From the NCBI GenBank assembly GCA_964057225.1, contig OZ059895.1:12834001-12898000 (forward strand): 64,000 nt of DNA. The letters run 5' to 3'. Position 1 is the stretch's first letter, and each line of letters opens with the position of its first letter. Both the position numbers and the translations under genes were made by a program. Source of the DNA: Auanema rhodensis (Eukaryota > Nematoda > Chromadorea > Rhabditida > Rhabditidae). The notes beneath the pieces are model-generated. The model made no database searches. It worked only from the letters and a program-made list of their open reading frames with translations, and was not told the origin of the DNA. Shown here piece by piece: positions 50,792 to 63,904 of this stretch.

Positions 50792-50911
50792 GCTTACGAC
50801 CATACCACGTTGAAAGTACGCCATCCCGTCCGATCTGGCAAGTCAAGCAACGTTGGGCCCGGTTAGTACTTGGATCGGAGACGGCTTGGGAATCCCGGGT
50901 GCCGTAAGCTT
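50792..50911 (+). rRNA. 5S rRNA: 5S ribosomal RNA
   Basis: Full consensus gene; its upstream spacer carries ATTGCATATC, shared with 53437. Confidence 0.97.
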
Positions 50912-51320
50912 TTCAAATTTTTTTAACGATCATACCACGTTGAAAGTACGCCATGCAGCTGATTTTCAATTTTATCTCTTCAGTAACAAATGTTTTTAAT
51001 TTTCCAGCAGTTTTACTTAGATAGCTCAACCCGAGGCATCAAAATATCTTCAATCTTATTTCTATATTACAGTTATAAACCAGTAGTTTATGAACCTTCA
51101 TCTTAACTTTACTGTTTCTATCTATTTCCTATTGAAACAAACATTGTTTTAACACTATACAACTGTGAAACCTTTTTTAATTTATTGTATTTGGAGCTCA
51201 TAAGATTTGATATCATCGAGGAATTTAGATGTAACGTAGAAAATTACATAACTAACATGAAATTGGAAAAAAAACAATAACGAGGATAAGTATGTAAATC
51301 ATTGAATATCAGGTATTTTC

Positions 51321-51440
51321 GCTTACGACCATACCACGTTGAAAGTACGCCATCCCGTCCGATCTGGCAAGTCAAGCAACGTTGGGCCCGGTTAGTACTT
51401 GGATCGGAGACGGCTTGGGAATCCCGGGTGCCGTAAGCTT
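51321..51440 (+). rRNA. 5S rRNA: 5S ribosomal RNA
   Basis: Full consensus gene in the run of full units. Confidence 0.97.
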
Positions 51441-51849
51441 TTCAAATTTTTTTAACGATCATACCACGTTGAAAGTACGCCATGCAGCTGATTTTCAATT
51501 TTATCTCTTCAGTAACAAATGTTTTTAATTTTCCAGCAGTTTTACTTAGATAGCTCAACCCGAGGCATCAAAATATCTTCAATCTTATTTCTATATTACA
51601 GTTATAAACCAGTAGTTTATGAACCTTCATCTTAACTTTACTGTTTCTATCTATTTCCTATTGAAACAAACATTGTTTTAACACTATACAACTGTGAAAC
51701 CTTTTTTAATTTATTGTATTTGGAGCTCATAAGATTTGATATCATCGAGGAATTTAGATGTAACGTAGAAAACTACATAACTAACATGAAATTGGAAAAA
51801 AAACAATAACGAGGATAAGTATGTAAATTATTGAATATCAGGTATTTTC

Positions 51850-51969
51850 GCTTACGACCATACCACGTTGAAAGTACGCCATCCCGTCCGATCTGGCAAG
51901 TCAAGCAACGTTGGGCCCGGTTAGTACTTGGATCGGAGACGGCTTGGGAATCCCGGGTGCCGTAAGCTT
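51850..51969 (+). rRNA. 5S rRNA: 5S ribosomal RNA
   Basis: Full consensus gene; upstream spacer has AAATTATTG. Confidence 0.97.
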
Positions 51970-52378
51970 TTCAAATTTTTTTAACGATCATACCACGTTG
52001 AAAGTACGCCATGCAGCTGATTTTCAATTTTATCTCTTCAGTAACAAATGTTTTTAATTTTCCAGCAGTTTTACTTAGATAGCTCAACCCAAGGCATCAA
52101 AATATCTTCAATCTTATTTCTATATTACAGTTATAAACCAGTAGTTTATGAACCTTCATCTTAACTTTACTGTTTCTATCTATTTCCTATTGGAACAAAC
52201 ATTGTTTTAACACTATACAACTGTGAAACCTTTTTTAATTTATTGTATTTGGAGCTCATAAGATTTGATATCATCGAGGAATTTAGATGTAACGTAGAAA
52301 ATTACATAACTAACATGAAATTGGAAAAAAAACAATAACGAGGATAAGTTTGTAAATTATTGAATATCAGGTATTTTC

Positions 52379-52498
52379 GCTTACGACCATACCACGTTGA
52401 AAGTACGCCATCCCGTCCGATCTGGCAAGTCAAGCAACGTTGGGCCCGGTTAGTACTTGGATCGGAGACGGCTTGGGAATCCCGGGTGCCGTAAGCTT
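52379..52498 (+). rRNA. 5S rRNA: 5S ribosomal RNA
   Basis: Full consensus gene; upstream spacer has AAGTTTGTAAATTATTG. Confidence 0.97.
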
Positions 52499-52907
52499 TT
52501 CAAATTTTTTTAACGATCATACCACGTTGAAAGTACGCCATGCAGCTGATTTTCAATTTTATCTCTTCAGTAACAAATGTTTTTAATTTTCCAGCAGTTT
52601 TACTTAGATAGCTCAACCCGAGGCATCAAAATATCTTCAATCTTATTTCTATATTACAGTTATAAACCAGTAGTTTATGAACCTTCATCTTAACTTTACT
52701 GTTTCTATCTATTTCCTATTGAAACAAACATTGTTTTAACACTATACAACTGTGAAACCTTTTTTAATTTATTGTATTTGGAGCTCATAAGATTTGATAT
52801 CATCGAGGAATTTAGATGTAACGTAGAAAACTACATAACTAACATGAAATTGGAAAAAAAACAATAACGAGGATAAGTATGTAAATCATTGAATATCAGG
52901 TATTTTC

Positions 52908-53027
52908 GCTTACGACCTTACCACGTTGAAAGTACGCCATCCCGTCCGATCTGGCAAGTCAAGCAACGTTGGGCCCGGTTAGTACTTGGATCGGAGACGG
53001 CTTGGGAATCCCGGGTGCCGTAAGCTT
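52908..53027 (+). rRNA. 5S rRNA: 5S ribosomal RNA (A11T)
   Basis: Full gene with A11T in loop A (GACCTTACC), otherwise consensus. Confidence 0.95.
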
Positions 53028-53436
53028 TTCAAATTTTTTTAACGATCATACCACGTTGAAAGTACGCAATGCAGCTGATTTTCAATTTTATCTCTTCCGT
53101 AACAAATGTTTTTAATTTTCCAGCAGTTTTACTTAGATAGCTCAACCCAAGGCATCAAAATATCTTCAATCTTATTTCTATATTACAGTTATAAACCAGT
53201 AGTTTATGAACCTTCATCTTAACTTTACTGTTTCTATCTATTTCCTATTGAAACAAACATTGTTTAAACACTATACAACTGTGAAACCTTTTTTAATTTA
53301 TTGTATTTGGATCTCATAAGATTTGATATCATCGAGGGATTTATATGTAACGTAGAAAATTACATAACTAACATGAAATTGGAAAAAAAACAATAACGAG
53401 GATAAGTATGTAAATCATTGCATATCAGGTATTTTC

Positions 53437-53556
53437 GCTTACGACCATACCACGTTGAAAGTACGCCATCCCGTCCGATCTGGCAAGTCAAGCAACGTTG
53501 GGCCCGGTTAGTACTTGGATCGGAGACGGCTTGGGAATCCCGGGTGCCGTAAGCTT
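53437..53556 (+). rRNA. 5S rRNA: 5S ribosomal RNA
   Basis: Full consensus gene, 2645 bp after its likely duplicate at 50792. Confidence 0.97.
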
Positions 53557-53965
53557 TTCAAATTTTTTTAACGATCATACCACGTTGAAAGTACGCCATG
53601 CAGCTGATTTTCAATTTTATCTCTTCAGTAACAAATGTTTTTAATTTTCCTGCAGTTTTACTTAGATAGCTCAACCCGAGGCATCAAAATATCTTCAATC
53701 TTATTTCTATATTACAGTTATAAACCAGTAGTTTATGAACCTTCATCTTAACTTTACTGTTTCTATCTATTTCCTATTGAAACAAACATTGTTTTAACAC
53801 TATACAACTGTGAAACCTTTTTTAATTTATTGTATTTGGAGCTCATAAGATTTGATATCATCGAGGAATTTAGATGTAACGTAGAAAATTACATAACTAA
53901 CATGAAATTGGAAAAAAAACAATAACGAGGATAAGTATGTAAATCATTGAATATCAGGTATTTTC

Positions 53966-54085
53966 GCTTACGACCATACCACGTTGAAAGTACGCCATCC
54001 CGTCCGATCTGGCAAGTCAAGCAACGTTGGGCCCGGTTAGTACTTGGATCGGAGACGGCTTGGGAATCCCGGGTGCCGTAAGCTT
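53966..54085 (+). rRNA. 5S rRNA: 5S ribosomal RNA
   Basis: Full consensus gene, followed by a full unit. Confidence 0.97.
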
Positions 54086-54494
54086 TTCAAATTTTTTTAA
54101 CGATCATACCACGTTGAAAGTACGCCATGCAGCTGATTTTCAATTTTATCTCTTCAGTAACAAATGTTTTTAATTTTCCAGCAGTTTTACTTAGATAGCT
54201 CAACCCGAGGCATCAAAATATCTTCAATCTTATTTCTATATTACAGTTATAAACCAGTAGTTTATGAACCTTCATCTTAACTTTACTGTTTCTATCTATT
54301 TCCTATTGAAACAAACATTGTTTTAACACTATACAACTGTGAAACTTTTTTTAATTTATTGTATTTGGAGCTCATAAGATTTGATATCATCGAGGAATTT
54401 AGATGTAACGTAGAAAATTACATAACTAACATGAAATTGGAAAAAAAACAATAACGAGGATAAGTTTGTAAATCATTGAATATCAGGTATTTTC

Positions 54495-54614
54495 GCTTAC
54501 GACCATACCACGTTGAAAGTACGCCATCCCGTCCGATCTGGCAAGTCAAGCAACGTTGGGCCCGGTTAGTACTTGGATCGGAGACGGCTTGGGAATCCCG
54601 GGTGCCGTAAGCTT
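54495..54614 (+). rRNA. 5S rRNA: 5S ribosomal RNA
   Basis: Full consensus gene. Its second T-run after the gene is extended (CAATTTTTTTT), a marker shared with 55553, 56481 and 58737. Confidence 0.97.
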
Positions 54615-55023
54615 TTCAATTTTTTTTAACGATCATACCACGTTGAAAGTACGCAATGCAGCTGATTTTCAATTTTATCTCTTCCGTAACAAATGTTTTT
54701 AATTTTCCAGCAGTTTTACTTAGATAGCTCAACCCAAGGCATCAAAATATCTTCAATCTTATTTCTATATTACAGTTATAAACCAGTAGTTTATGAACCT
54801 TCATCCTAACTTTACTGTTTCTATCTATTTCCTATTGAAACAAACATTGTTTTAACACTATACAACTGTGAAACCTTTTTTAATTTATTGTATTTGGAGC
54901 TCATAAGATTTGATATCATCGAGGAATTTAGATGTAACGTAGAAAATTACATAACTAACATGAAATTGGAAAAAAAACAATAACGAGGATAAGTATGTAA
55001 ATCATTGAATATCAGGTATTTTC

Positions 55024-55143
55024 GCTTACGACCATACCACGTTGAAAGTACGCCATCCCGTCCGATCTGGCAAGTCAAGCAACGTTGGGCCCGGTTAGTA
55101 CTTGGATCGGAGACGGCTTGGGAATCCCGGGTGCCGTAAGCTT
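55024..55143 (+). rRNA. 5S rRNA: 5S ribosomal RNA
   Basis: Full consensus gene inside a 1058-bp two-unit repeat. Confidence 0.97.
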
Positions 55144-55552
55144 TTCAAATTTTTTTAACGATCATACCACGTTGAAAGTACGCCATGCAGCTGATTTTCA
55201 ATTTTATCTCTTCAGTAACAAATGTTTTTAATTTTCCAGCAGTTTTACTTAGATAGCTCAACCCGAGGTATCAAAATATCTTCAATCTTATTTCTATATT
55301 ACAGTTATAAACCAGTAGTTTATGAACCTTCATCTTAACTTTACTGTTTCTATCTATTTCCTATTGAAACAAACATTGTTTTAACACTATACAACTGTGA
55401 AACTTTTTTTAATTTATTGTATTTGGAGCTCATAAGATTTGATATCATCGAGGAATTTAGATGTAACGTAGAAAATTACATAACTAACATGAAATTGGAA
55501 AAAAAACAATAACGAGGATAAGTTTGTAAATCATTGAATATCAGGTATTTTC

Positions 55553-55672
55553 GCTTACGACCATACCACGTTGAAAGTACGCCATCCCGTCCGATCTGGC
55601 AAGTCAAGCAACGTTGGGCCCGGTTAGTACTTGGATCGGAGACGGCTTGGGAATCCCGGGTGCCGTAAGCTT
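55553..55672 (+). rRNA. 5S rRNA: 5S ribosomal RNA
   Basis: Full consensus gene, last of the eleven-gene run; a stub follows at 56082. Confidence 0.97.
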
Positions 55673-56480
55673 TTCAATTTTTTTTAACGATCATACCACG
55701 TTGAAAGTACGCAATGCAGCTGATTTTCAATTTTATCTCTTCCGTAACAAATGTTTTTAATTTTCCAGCAGTTTTACTTAGATAGCTCAACCCAAGGCAT
55801 CAAAATATCTTCAATCTTATTTCTATATTACAGTTATAAACCAGTAGTTTATGAACCTTCATCCTAACTTTACTGTTTCTATCTATTTCCTATTGAAACA
55901 AACATTGTTTTAACACTATACAACTGTGAAACCTTTTTTAATTTATTGTATTTGGATCTCATAAGATTTGATATCATCGAGGAATTTAGATGTAACGTAG
56001 AAAATTACATAACTAACATGAAATTGGAAAAAAAACAATAACGAGGATAAGTATGTAAATCATTGAATATCAGATTTTTTCGCTTACGACCATACCACGT
56101 TGAAAGTACGCCATGCAGCTGATTTTCAATTTTATCTCTTTCGTAACAAATGTTTTTAATTTTCCAGCAGTTTTACTTAGATAGCTCAACCCGAGGCATC
56201 AAAATATCTTCAATCTTATTTCTATATTACAGTTATAAACCAGTAGTTTATGAACCTTCATCTTAACTTTACTGTTTCTATCTATTTCCTATTGAAACAA
56301 ACATTGTTTTAACACTATACAACTGTGAAACTTTTTTTAATTTATTGTATTTGGAGCTCATAAGATTTGATATCATCGAGGAATTTAGATGTAACGTAGA
56401 AAATTACATAACTAACATGAAATTGGAAAAAAAACAATAACGAGGATAAGTTTGTAAATCATTGAATATCAGGTATTTTC

Positions 56481-56600
56481 GCTTACGACCATACCACGTT
56501 GAAAGTACGCCATCCCGTCCGATCTGGCAAGTCAAGCAACGTTGGGCCCGGTTAGTACTTGGATCGGAGACGGCTTGGGAATCCCGGGTGCCGTAAGCTT
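56481..56600 (+). rRNA. 5S rRNA: 5S ribosomal RNA
   Basis: Full consensus gene, 530 bp before a stub unit. Confidence 0.97.
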
Positions 56601-57409
56601 TTCAATTTTTTTTAACGATCATACCACGTTGAAAGTACGCAATGCAGCTGATTTTCAATTTTATCTCTTCCGTAACAAATGTTTTTAATTTTCCAGCAGT
56701 TTTACTTAGATAGCTCAACCCAAGGCATCAAAATATCTTCAATCTTATTTCTATATTCCAGTTATAAACCAGTAGTTTATGAACCTTCATCCTAACTTTA
56801 CTGTTTCTATCTATTTCCTATTGAAACAAACATTGTTTTAACACTATACAACTGTGAAACCTTTTTTAATTTATTGTATTTGGATCTCATAAGATTTGAT
56901 ATCATCGAGGAATTTAGATGTAACGTAGAAAATTACATAACTAACATGAAATTGGAAAAAAAAACAATAACGAGGATAAGTATGTAAATCATTGAATATC
57001 AGATTTTTTCGCTTACGACCATACCACGTTGAAAGTACGCCATGCAGCTGATTTTCAATTTTATCTCTTCCGTAACAAATGTTTTTAATTTTCCAGCAGT
57101 TTTACTTAGATAGCTCAACCCAAGGCATCAAAATATCTTCAATCTTATTTCTATATTACAGTTATAAACCAGTAGTTTATGAACCTTCATCTTAACTTTA
57201 CTGTTTCTATCTATTTCCTATTGAAACAAACATTGTTTAAACACTATACAACTGTGAAACCTTTTTTAATTTATTGTATTTGGATCTCATAAGATTTGAT
57301 ATCATCGAGGGATTTAGATGTAACGTAGAAAATTACATAACTAACATGAAATTGGAAAAAAAACAATAACGAGGATAAGTATGTAAATCATTGAATATCA
57401 GGTATTTTC

Positions 57410-57529
57410 GCTTACGACCATACCACGTTGAAAGTACGCCATCCCGTCCGATCTGGCAAGTCAAGCAACGTTGGGCCCGGTTAGTACTTGGATCGGAGAC
57501 GGCTTGGGAATCCCGGGTGCCGTAAGCTT
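57410..57529 (+). rRNA. 5S rRNA: 5S ribosomal RNA
   Basis: Full consensus gene, start of a 1327-bp block repeated at 58737; the following stubs carry GCCGTGCAG. Confidence 0.97.
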
Positions 57530-58736
57530 TTCAAATTTTTTTAACGATCATACCACGTTGAAAGTACGCAATGCAGCTGATTTTCAATTTTATCTCTTCC
57601 GTAACAAATGTTTTTAATTTTCCAGCAGTTTTACTTAGATAGCTCAACCCAAGGCATCAAAATATCTTCAATCTTATTTCTATATTACAGTTATAAACCA
57701 GTAGTTTATGAACCTTCATCCTAACTTTACTGTTTCTATCTATTTCCTATTGAAACAAACATTGTTTAAACACTATACAACTGTGAAACCTTTTTTAATT
57801 TATTGTATTTGGAGCTCATAAGATTTGATATCATCGAGGAATTTAGATGTAACGTAGAAAATTACATAACTAACATGAAATTGGAAAAAAAACAATAACG
57901 AGGATAAGTATGTAAATCATTGAATATCAGATTTTTTCGCTTACGACCATACCACGTTGAAAGTACGCCGTGCAGCTGATTTTCAATTTTATCTCTTCCG
58001 TAACAAATGTTTTTAATTTTCCAGCAGTTTTACTTAGATAGCTCAACCCAAGGCATCAAAATATCTTCAATCTTATTTCTATATTACAGTTATAAACCAG
58101 TAGTTTATGAACCTTCATCTTAACTTTACTGTTTCTATCTGTTTCCTATTGAAACAAACATTGTTTAAACACTATACAACTGTGAAACCTTTTTTAATTT
58201 ATTGTATTTGGATCTCATAAGATTTGATATCATCGAGGGATTTAGATGTAACGTAGAAATTTACATAACTAACATGAAATTGGAAAAAAAACAATAACGA
58301 GGATAAGTATGTAAATCATTGAATATCAGATTTTTTCGCTTACGACCATACCACGTTGAAAGTACGCCATGCAGCTGATTTTCAATTTTATCTCTTCCGT
58401 AACAAATGTTTTTAATTTTCCAGCAGTTTTACTTAGATAGCTCAACCCAAGGCATCAAAATATCTTCAATCTTATTTCTATATTACAGTTATAAACCAGT
58501 AGTTTATGAACCTTCATCTTAACTTCACTGTTTCTATCTATTTCCTATTGAAACAAACATTGTTTATACACTATACAACTGTGAAACCTTTTTTAATTTA
58601 TTGTATTTGGATCTCATAAGATTTGATATCATCGAGGGATTTAGATGTAACGTAGAAAATTACATAACTAACATGAAATTGGAAAAAAAACAATAACGAG
58701 GATAAGTATGTAAATCATTGAATATCAGGTATTTTC

Positions 58737-58856
58737 GCTTACGACCATACCACGTTGAAAGTACGCCATCCCGTCCGATCTGGCAAGTCAAGCAACGTTG
58801 GGCCCGGTTAGTACTTGGATCGGAGACGGCTTGGGAATCCCGGGTGCCGTAAGCTT
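58737..58856 (+). rRNA. 5S rRNA: 5S ribosomal RNA
   Basis: Full consensus gene, second copy of the 1327-bp block. Confidence 0.97.
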
Positions 58857-60063
58857 TTCAATTTTTTTTAACGATCATACCACGTTGAAAGTACGCAATG
58901 CAGCTGATTTTCAATTTTATCTCTTCCGTAACAAATGTTTTTAATTTTCCAGCAGTTTTACTTAGATAGCTCAACCCAAGGCATCAAAATATCTTCAATC
59001 TTATTTCTATATTACAGTTATAAACCAGTAGTTTATGAACCTTCATCCTAACTTTACTGTTTCTATCTATTTCCTATTGAAACAAACATTGTTTAAACAC
59101 TATACAACTGTGAAACCTTTTTTAATTTATTGTATTTGGAGCTCATAAGATTTGATATCATCGAGGAATTTAGATGTAACGTAGAAAATTACATAACTAA
59201 CATGAAATTGGAAAAAAAACAATAACGAGGATAAGTATGTAAATCATTGAATATCAGATTTTTTCGCTTACGACCATACCACGTTGAAAGTACGCCGTGC
59301 AGCTGATTTTCAATTTTATCTCTTCCGTAACAAATGTTTTTAATTTTCCAGCAGTTTTACTTAGATAGCTCAACCCAAGGCATCAAAATATCTTCAATCT
59401 TATTTCTATATTACAGTTATAAACCAGTAGTTTATGAACCTTCATCTTAACTTTACTGTTTCTATCTGTTTCCTATTGAAACAAACATTGTTTAAACACT
59501 ATACAACTGTGAAACCTTTTTTAATTTATTGTATTTGGATCTCATAAGATTTGATATCATCGAGGGATTTAGATGTAACGTAGAAGTTTACATAACTAAC
59601 ATGAAATTGGAAAAAAAACAATAACGAGGATAAGTATGTAAATCATTGAATATCAGATTTTTTCGCTTACGACCATACCACGTTGAAAGTACGCCATGCA
59701 GCTGATTTTCAATTTTATCTCTTCCGTAACAAATGTTTTTAATTTTCCAGCAGTTTTACTTAGATAGCTCAACCCAAGGCATCAAAATATCTTCAATCTT
59801 ATTTCTATATTACAGTTATAAACCAGTAGTTTATGAACCTTCATCTTAACTTTACTGTTTCTATCTATTTCCTATTGAAACAAACATTGTTTAAACACTA
59901 TACAACTGTGAAACCTTTTTTAATTTATTGTATTTGGATCTCATAAGATTTGATATCATCGAGGGATTTAGATGTAACGTAGAAAATTACATAACTAACA
60001 TGAAATTGGAAAAAAAACAATAACGAGGATAAGTATGTAAATCATTGAATATCAGATATTTTC

Positions 60064-60183
60064 GCTTACGACCATACCACGTTGAAAGTACGCCATCCCG
60101 TCCGATCTGGCAAGTCAAGCAACGTTGGGCCCGGTTAGTACTTGGATCGGAGACGGCTTGGGAATCCCGGGTGCCGTAAGCTT
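60064..60183 (+). rRNA. 5S rRNA: 5S ribosomal RNA
   Basis: Full consensus gene with intermediate upstream sequence GATATTTTC. Confidence 0.96.
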
Positions 60184-60592
60184 TTCAAATTTTTTTAACG
60201 ATCATACCACGTTGAAAGTACGCAATGCAGCTGATTTTCAATTTTATCTCTTCAGTAACAAATGTTTTTAATTTTCCAGCAGTTTTACTTAGATAGCTCA
60301 ACCCAAGGCATCAAAATATCTTCAATCTTATTTCTATATTACAGTTATAAACCAGTAGTTTATGAACCTTCATCTTAACTTTACTGTTTCTATCTATTTC
60401 CTATTGAAACAAACATTGTTTAAACACTATACAACTGTGAAACCTTTTTTAATTTATTGTATTTGGATCTCATAAGATTTGATATCATCGAGGGATTTAG
60501 ATGTAACGTAGAAAATTACATAACTAACATGAAATTGGAAAAAAAACAATAACGAGGATAAGTATGTAAATCATTGAATATCAGGTATTTTC

Positions 60593-60712
60593 GCTTACGA
60601 CCATACCACGTTGAAAGTACGCCATCCCGTCCGATCTGGCAAGTCAAGCAACGTTGGGCCCGGTTAGTACTTGGATCGGAGACGGCTTGGGAATCCCGGG
60701 TGCCGTAAGCTT
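60593..60712 (+). rRNA. 5S rRNA: 5S ribosomal RNA
   Basis: Full consensus gene, upstream GGTATTTTC, followed by a stub. Confidence 0.97.
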
Positions 60713-61520
60713 TTCAAATTTTTTTAACGATCATACCACGTTGAAAGTACGCCATGCAGCTGATTTTCAATTTTATCTCTTCCGTAACAAATGTTTTTAA
60801 TTTTCCAGCAGTTTTACTTAGATAGCTCAACCCAAGGCATCAAAATATCTTCAATCTTATTTCTATATTACAGTTATAAATCAGTAGTTTATGAACCTTC
60901 ATCTTAACTTTACTGTTTCTATCTATTTCCTATTGAAACAAACATTGTTTAAACACTATACAACTGTGAAACCTTTTTTAATTTATTGTATTTGGATCTC
61001 ATAAGATTTGATATCATCGAGGAATATAGATGTAACGTAGAAAATTACATAACTAACATGAAATTGGAAAAAAAACAATAACGAGGATAAGTATGTAAAT
61101 CATTGAATATCAGATTTTTTCGCTTACGACCATACCACGTTGAAAGTACGCCATGCAGCTGATTTTCAATTTTATCTCTTCCGTAACAAATGTTTTTAAT
61201 TTTCCAGCAGTTTTACTTAGATAGCTCAACCCGAGGCATCAAAATATCTTCAATCTTATTTCTATATTACAGTTATAAACCAGTAGTTTATGAACCTTCA
61301 TCTTAACTTTACTGTTTCTATCTATTTCCTATTGAAACAAACATTGTTTAAACACTATACAACTGTGAAACCTTTTTTAATTTATTGTATTTGGATCTCA
61401 TAAGATTTGATATCATCGAGGGATTTAGATGTAACGTAGAAAATTACATAACTAACATGAAATTGGAAAAAAAACAATAACGAGGATAAGTATGTAAATC
61501 ATTGAATATCAGATATTTTC

Positions 61521-61639
61521 GCTTACGACCATACCACGTTGAAGTACGCCATTCCGTCCGATCTGGCAAGTCAAGCAACGTTGGGCCCGGTTAGTACTTG
61601 GATCGGAGACGGCTTGGGAATCCCGGGTGCCGTAAGCTT
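61521..61639 (+). rRNA. 5S rRNA: 5S ribosomal RNA (1-nt deletion, C34T)
   Basis: 119 nt: one A missing in GAAAG at nt 22-24, and C34T. Upstream GATATTTTC. The two changes make it a possible pseudogene. Confidence 0.85.
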
Positions 61640-62447
61640 TTCAAATTTTTTTAACGATCATACCACGTTGAAAGTACGCAATGCAGCTGATTTTCAATTT
61701 TATCTCTTCAGTAACAAATGTTTTTAATTTTCCAGCAGTTTTACTTAGATAGCTCAACCCAAGGCATCAAAATATCTTCAATCTTATTTCTATATTACAG
61801 TTATAAATCAGTAGTTTATGAACCTTCATCTTAACTTTACTGTTTCTATCTATTTCCTATTGAAACAAACATTGTTTAAACACTATACAACTGTGAAACC
61901 TTTTTTAATTTATTGTATTTCGATCTCATAAGATTTGATATCATCGAGGAATTTAGATGTAACGTAGAAAATTACATAACTAACATGAAATTGGAAAAAA
62001 AACAATAACGAGGATAAGTATGTAAATCATTGAATATCAGATTTTTTCGCTTACGACCATACCACGTTGAAAGTACGCCATGCAGCTGATTTTCAATTTT
62101 ATCTCTTCCGTAACAAATGTTTTTAATTTTCCAGCAGTTTTACTTAGATAGCTCAACCCAAGGCATCAAAATATCTTCAATCTTATTTCTATATTACAGT
62201 TATAAATCAGTAGTTTATGAACCTTCATCTTAACTTTACTGTTTCTATCTATTTCCTATTGAAACAAACATTGTTTAAACACTATACAACTGTGAAACCT
62301 TTTTTAATTTATTGTATTTGGATCTCATAAGATTTGATATCATCGAGGGATTTAGATGTAACGTAGAAAATTACATAACTAACATGAAATTGGAAAAAAA
62401 ACAATAACGAGGATAAGTATGTAAATCATTGAATATCAGGTATTTTC

Positions 62448-62567
62448 GCTTACGACCATACCACGTTGAAAGTACGCCATCCCGTCCGATCTGGCAAGTC
62501 AAGCAACGTTGGGCCCGGTTAGTACTTGGATCGGAGACGGCTTGGGAATCCCGGGTGCCGTAAGCTT
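62448..62567 (+). rRNA. 5S rRNA: 5S ribosomal RNA
   Basis: Full consensus gene, followed by a stub unit. Confidence 0.97.
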
Positions 62568-63375
62568 TTCAAATTTTTTTAACGATCATACCACGTTGAA
62601 AGTACGCCATGCAGCTGATTTTCAATTTTATCTCTTCAGTAACAAATGTTTTTAATTTTCCAGCAGTTTTACTTATATAGCTCAACCCAAGGCATCAAAA
62701 TATCTTCAATCTTATTTCTATATTACAGTTATAAATCAGTAGTTTATGAACCTTCATCTTAACTTTACTGTTTCTATCTATTTCCTATTGAAACAAACAT
62801 TGTTTAAACACTATACAACTGTGAAACTTTTTTTAATTTATTGTATTTGGATTTCATAAGATTTGATATCATCGAGGAATTTAGATGTAACGTAGAAAAT
62901 TACATAACTAACATGAAATTGGAAAAAAAACAATAACGAGGATAAGTATGTAAATCATTGAATATCAGATTTTTTCGCTTACGACCATACCACGTTGAAA
63001 GTACGCCATGCAGCTGATTTTCAATTTTATCTCTTCCGTAACAAATGTTTTTAATTTTCCAGCAGTTTTACTTAGATAGCTCAACCCAAGGCATCAAAAT
63101 ATCTTCAATCTTATTTCTATATTACAGTTATAAATCAGTAGTTTATGAACCTTCATCTTAACTTTACTGTTTCTATCTATTTCCTATTGAAACAAACATT
63201 GTTTTAACACTATACAACTGTGAAACCTTTTTTAATTTATTGTATTTGGAGCTCATAAGATTTGATATCATCGAGGAATTTAGATGTAACGTAGAAAATT
63301 ACATAACTAACATGAAATTGGAAAAAAAACAATAACGAGGATAAGTATGTAAATCATTGAATATCAGGTATTTTC

Positions 63376-63495
63376 GCTTACGACCATACCACGTTGAAAG
63401 TACGCCATCCCGTCCGATCTGGCAAGTCAAGCAACGTTGGGCCCGGTTAGTACTTGGATCGGAGACGGCTTGGGAATCCCGGGTGCCGTAAGCTT
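63376..63495 (+). rRNA. 5S rRNA: 5S ribosomal RNA
   Basis: Full consensus gene, followed by a full unit. Confidence 0.97.
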
Positions 63496-63904
63496 TTCAA
63501 ATTTTTTTAACGATCATACCACGTTGAAAGTACGCCATGCAGCTGATTTTCAATTTTATCTCTTCCGTAACAAATGTTTTCAATTTTCCAGCAGTTTTAC
63601 TTAGATAGCTCAACCCAAGGCATCAAAATATCTTCAATCTTATTTCTATATTACAGTTATAAACCAGTAGTTTATGAACCTTCATCTTAACTTTACTGTT
63701 TCTATCTATTTCCTATTGAAACAAACATTGTTTAAACACTATACAACTGTGAAACCTTTTTTAATTTATTGTATTTGGATCTCATAAGATTTGATATCAT
63801 CGAGGGATTTAGATGTAACGTAGAAAATTACATAACTAACATGAAATTGGAAAAAAAACAATAACGAGGATAAGTATGTAAATCATTGAATATCAGGTAT
63901 TTTC

